DNA of 64,000 nt from Breviolum minutum Mf 1.05b.01. Its lineage: Eukaryota; Sar; Dinophyceae; Suessiales; Symbiodiniaceae. Location: the NCBI GenBank assembly GCA_000507305.1, contig DF239208.1, positions 160,976-224,975 of the forward strand, in the 5' to 3' direction. A program made the position numbers and the translations under genes. Under the pieces are notes generated by a model. That model was not told where the DNA came from. It worked only from the letters and a program-made list of their open reading frames with translations, and did not search any database. This document shows positions 60,303-64,000 of this stretch, piece by piece. How positions within the stretch are numbered: the stretch's first letter is position 1; each line of letters opens with the position of its first letter.

Positions 60303-60307
60303 CATGA
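60255..60307. repeat. (GAT)n triplet microsatellite
   Basis: About 16 GAT units; the same repeat class as the ATC arrays, in the opposite orientation. Confidence 0.97.
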
Positions 60308-62261
60308 TGTCATCGGTATCATCGGTATCAAAGAACTTGAGGAGGAGGTGGTTCAAGATCCGGCCTCACTGGCATTGGTGGCTTTCTGTGGGTCATGTGC
60401 TCGGCCTTAGTCATCTATCAACTAGCATGTGACGGACACATGTAAATCACAAGTGTTCGATTCCAGCCCTAAGATTAGCCATATGTATATTAGATATAGT
60501 ATGTTTTTACATACCATACATATATGTAGTGGACGACTCGCTGACCTGAACCTTTAAAATGTTTTATCAACTCCGAAAGGAAAAATGCGAACCCGAATTC
60601 ATACCTTCGATTCAGATAGCCCTAATATGAATTTCATCCACAACATTTGTATCATAATAGCGACTTTATATCCTCTACTTTTGGAAATAAACAGATAAGA
60701 ATTTAGACCATGGCAGCCATGGCACTTCTCAATTTTGATATGGATCATCCAAAAACAGATAAACAATAGGCTATTGAAGCTAGGCCTTCCAAACACCGTT
60801 GTGTTTCCACCAATTTCTAAGTGCTTCACCGATTTGGTATCAGGACCTTCCAAGCCAAAGTTTTCATGCACACCCAGTGGGGCAGATAGTATGGCTCATA
60901 TAAAAACAGTCTCCTTGTGAGTTTGGGATGGATTTTGAATACTGACAGTATATGTAAATTCATGGGATTTGTACCAAATCAACTGATTGCCTGGATTTTT
61001 GTCCATCAACACTACTGAGTCTAATGAAATTCAGAATAAATCCTTGAAATTGAACATCACTCGCCACTGAAAAGTTGTAAAGGGATCCTAAGAAGGGCTT
61101 TTCTTGGTGTTTGTTGGGTAATTGAGGGGTGTAGGGGTGAAGTTTGGCCTAAAGCATCATAAAAACCTGGACTGCATTTGGTGATTTGGGCTGGTTTCTT
61201 CAAGTAGGCTTGTATCCGTGTTTCTTCGGTGGACATGCAACGCCAAATCGATGTCCTTCAAAGGGCAATCGAGAATCTTTGCCACCAGGTTGCCAACCAG
61301 ATACTGCACATCAACTTCTTATTTAACTTAAGCTAAGAACCCATCATCCAGTTGGTCCGAGTGATCTCTACTAACACTTCAAAAGATTTCTTGTCTTTGT
61401 TTTCTATTTAAACTTAACCTCTCAAACTCATTCTATACTTAATGAAATACAGATTCCATCCATAGAAATGCTTTACCGACCGAACTTCCCCCACCATGTT
61501 TTGGTCATTTCACTACCCAACCTGGACTGGGATCTCGTCGTCCTTGGGGCTTCCCAAGATGGGATGCCGCATGGGACATTGGATCCCCATGGAGGTTTCC
61601 ACTATTGGTGGACCTCTTCAAGGAGATGATGGAAACACAATCAATCTTGACATGGAAAAAAAATCCACGAGAAAGTGGTCATTTGTCTTTTTCATGTCCT
61701 TTTTTGACCCATAGGATCCTGTTTTTCTAGTGGAGGGGTCAAGGCCAAATTTGACCATGACACATATTGGGCTCCAAAAGCCAACTGACTAAGGTGTATG
61801 GGAAATTGGTGTGTATGAAATGACAACCCCTCCTTTTCAGGGAACTTGTCAAGTATTTCCAAACATACTTCTCTTGTGAATACACAATTTGGATCTTTTG
61901 CCCACAAGTCTCATTTCATATTTCCTATTTCACCTTGATCCCTAGATTTCCCTCAAAAACCCAGGTGTTCTCTTTTTTCCCTTTGCAGTCGATTACCCTT
62001 CTCTGAAACTAACAGTTTCACAGGAGTGGGTTTCCACTGACTTTGGAAGGATTTCGCGTTTCCTGTCTTCCTTTTGGGGATTTTTTAAGCCATCTCTTTC
62101 AGGTGCAAAATCCTGTTCGTTTCGGGGGAAAAATTCCTCCGTTTCCCGTCGTTTCGTCATCCCCACGTCAAAACGCCAAGCATCTCGGACTCGCTTGTCG
62201 GCCCAAAGCTTTCTGCGCAGCGACTCTCAGGTCCTGCGGTGGGGGAACATCCCCGGTGGAT

Positions 62262-62386
62262 GGTGGTTTCTGAAATCTGGCGAAAACTTTACCAGTGGAG
62301 GTTGGTAGTTGAAATCCCCATTATTTACAAGGTTTTTTTATAAATCGGCAAGTGGTTGCAATGGGATTTCTTCCATCAACAGTATT
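62262..62386. mobile_element. Family A copy 7, left end degraded
   Basis: Left TGGTTTCTGAAATCTGGCG, core CCCCATTATTTACAAGGTTT, right GATTTCTTCCATCAACAGTA. Confidence 0.85.
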
Positions 62387-63303
62387 TGATATCCAGAATG
62401 TGGTTCCGTTGGTGAAAATACGACTTTTTTGAAAAATTATGTTATAGACACTCTTGCAACACCGGGAGATTCCAGAATCCGAATCTCGCGAATCACTGCT
62501 TCCATATTTATAGCACCCTTGGGGTGAAGGTGAATCGCATCCCAAGCACCATGCGGCTTTCACAGAAAATGAAAGCAATCCAAATATGTCCATACGGATC
62601 GCATCATTATATTTGGAGCCCTAACATAGTCATGTCAGTAAGTGGAACTGTGAAGGCATAAAAAGACTCCATGGTTCTTACCGTCTTTGGAACATAGGCA
62701 CTCACGTAATTTGAGTTGCCTGTGTTCTCGACTGTAGCGCATTGCTGGTACGTGTTGGTCACGTTTCAAATCACAGAGTCGAGCGGCCATGATCAGGAAT
62801 ATGCACTACACTTTTTGATAGATATCCGTTTCAAGAGATAATATTTGATTCACTTCCTCAACCAGCCGGTTGCCACAAAATTACAAAATTTACAAAATTG
62901 GTGAGGCATGTACATAGCACCTCGAATGTCAAGTCCATCCCAGTTCTCAACTTGCCCCAGATATGCATCACTTCAGCTGGTCGCTCCCTGGGGTGGAACA
63001 TGTCACTGTCGTCTGGTCCTCTTCCTCTTGCTCCAAGCGTCGAATACGGGCCTGGTCATCAGCAAGAGATCCGGATGACCCATCCTTCACACATTTTTTC
63101 TAAGCGGTATGTATGCGTTTGGATGATGAAATACTGGGCAAACTCTAGAAATGCTTTGGCATGGGATAGCTGATAACCAATAACCGGGTACAGTTTTTGC
63201 CCGTGAAGTTGGCTCAGAAACAGGTCGTGGCAACTGGGAAGGCAAACGGGGGTATCATACCTACACAAATCAGTCCTTCAAATGCTTGATATTCAAATCA
63301 GGA

Positions 63304-63403
63304 TTTGGTTGGTGGTTTCAACCCACTTGAAAAATATTAGTCAAATTGGATCATTTCCCCAAGTAGGAATGAAAATAAAACATATGTCAAACCACCACCT
63401 AGA
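63304..63403. mobile_element. MITE-like element, family C copy 8
   Basis: TTGGTTGGTGGTTTCAACCC left, ATGTCAAACCACCACCTAGAT right. Frames through it give WLVVSTHLKNISQ. Confidence 0.92.
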
Positions 63404-64000
63404 TCAGGATTGCAACATGCTAACAGTGACGGCAAGCCTGCTCCAAGCGTCTTCTACGATCGTCTTTCTCCTGTTTTTGTCAAACTGGGTTTGTTTTTGG
63501 TGCGCTCCAGTCAGCGAATTTGCATGAAAGACCATGAAAGTGGTGCATCTTTGCAACTCGTAATCAGAACCATTCTTTTCCTTTCAGTACTGTAATTGAA
63601 AATGCAAATCTGCAATGTTCAATCAAATCCCATCAGCATTATCTCTCCTACCTAGTGATCTTGGGGGATTCTATGGGCTCCCCCCAATGTCGAGGCCCAA
63701 TCTCTCCTGGTAAAGACGAAGGTGGACAGGTGCCTGCATTGACGTTTTTTGGAACCTAGCAGAACAACCTATAGAATTTGACACCTGACATGGGGTCGTA
63801 GATTTGCCACCTTGGCTTGATGGTACGGTTGGCCCTTATGTTAAGAAACCTTATTAGACAAGAAACTAGAGTCTCGAGCAGGGGCTAAGTAAATTACTGA
63901 GACTCTGGCCCGGGAAAACGAACTTGGTTATGAATATGGAAATAAGGTTTTGAATGTGGATTGCTGGATCCCGGGGAGCTCGGCCCCTTGAAAGCACGAC

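Larger units (their letters stand above)
59040..64000. other. Mostly non-coding end of the window
   Basis: Repeats: AT run 59312-59330, (GAT)n 60255-60307, an E-like variant 61999-62130, family A copy 7, family C copy 8. Islands open on both strands occur at 59665-59918 (minus contains VVDGIDGEEHDDEQAFYCKK; plus contains ETPSTLGVHTAAKPLRVPVQ) and 62130-62270 (plus contains KHLGLACRPKAFCAATLRSC; minus DVPPPQDLRVAAQKALGRQA). Neither strand could be chosen. Confidence 0.4.

Overview
The window looks like nuclear DNA of a dinoflagellate, most likely a Symbiodiniaceae-type alga. The reasons are: no long intact bacterial-style genes; about 42% GC by eye; short coding-like islands bounded by AG...GT splice signals and separated by AT-rich DNA; many triplet and AT microsatellites; and several families of short inverted-repeat elements. 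One element family translates to a phrase containing WLVVSTHLKNISQ and another to one containing FPKIVGFPPK. From memory, unchecked, such phrases recur in dinoflagellate gene predictions. The lineage call is an inference.

No protein in the window could be named with confidence. Coding calls rest on open frame, splice-site context, codon-position bias, compatible phase between neighbouring exons, and how protein-like the reading is. Many islands are open on both strands, so strand is stated with its uncertainty and gene ends are mostly unresolved. No start-to-stop gene is claimed.

Layout: 0.4-0.8 kb, an exon pair probably on the minus strand. 1.9-13.6 kb, mostly plus-strand exon chains (1860-2460, 3331-8227, 9474-10229, 10993-11148, 11644-12129, 13081-13601). 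15.0-19.9 kb, a well supported run of minus-strand exons. 22.8-25.4 kb, plus-strand exons. 26-31 kb, mixed or ambiguous. 35.7-39.7 kb, minus exons plus one long basic plus-strand exon at 36767-37198. 41.1 kb, a plus exon. 42.8-46.5 kb, minus exons. 47.4-48.9 kb, plus. 50.1 kb, minus. 51.3-53.1 kb, plus. 55.7-55.95 kb, minus. 57.8-59.0 kb, plus. The strand therefore switches repeatedly.

The clearest features are repeats: five 95-120 bp palindromic elements (family D), eight or nine 85-110 bp elements (family C), seven 85-130 bp elements with TACTGTTGATGG-type ends (family A), three elements with CCCTCCAGGGAA-type ends (family B), a few further inverted-repeat elements, five long triplet arrays, one 8-bp satellite and many short AT runs. 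No transposase or reverse transcriptase was recognised, so these elements look non-autonomous (MITE-like). No rRNA, tRNA, CRISPR array or bacterial operon was seen.
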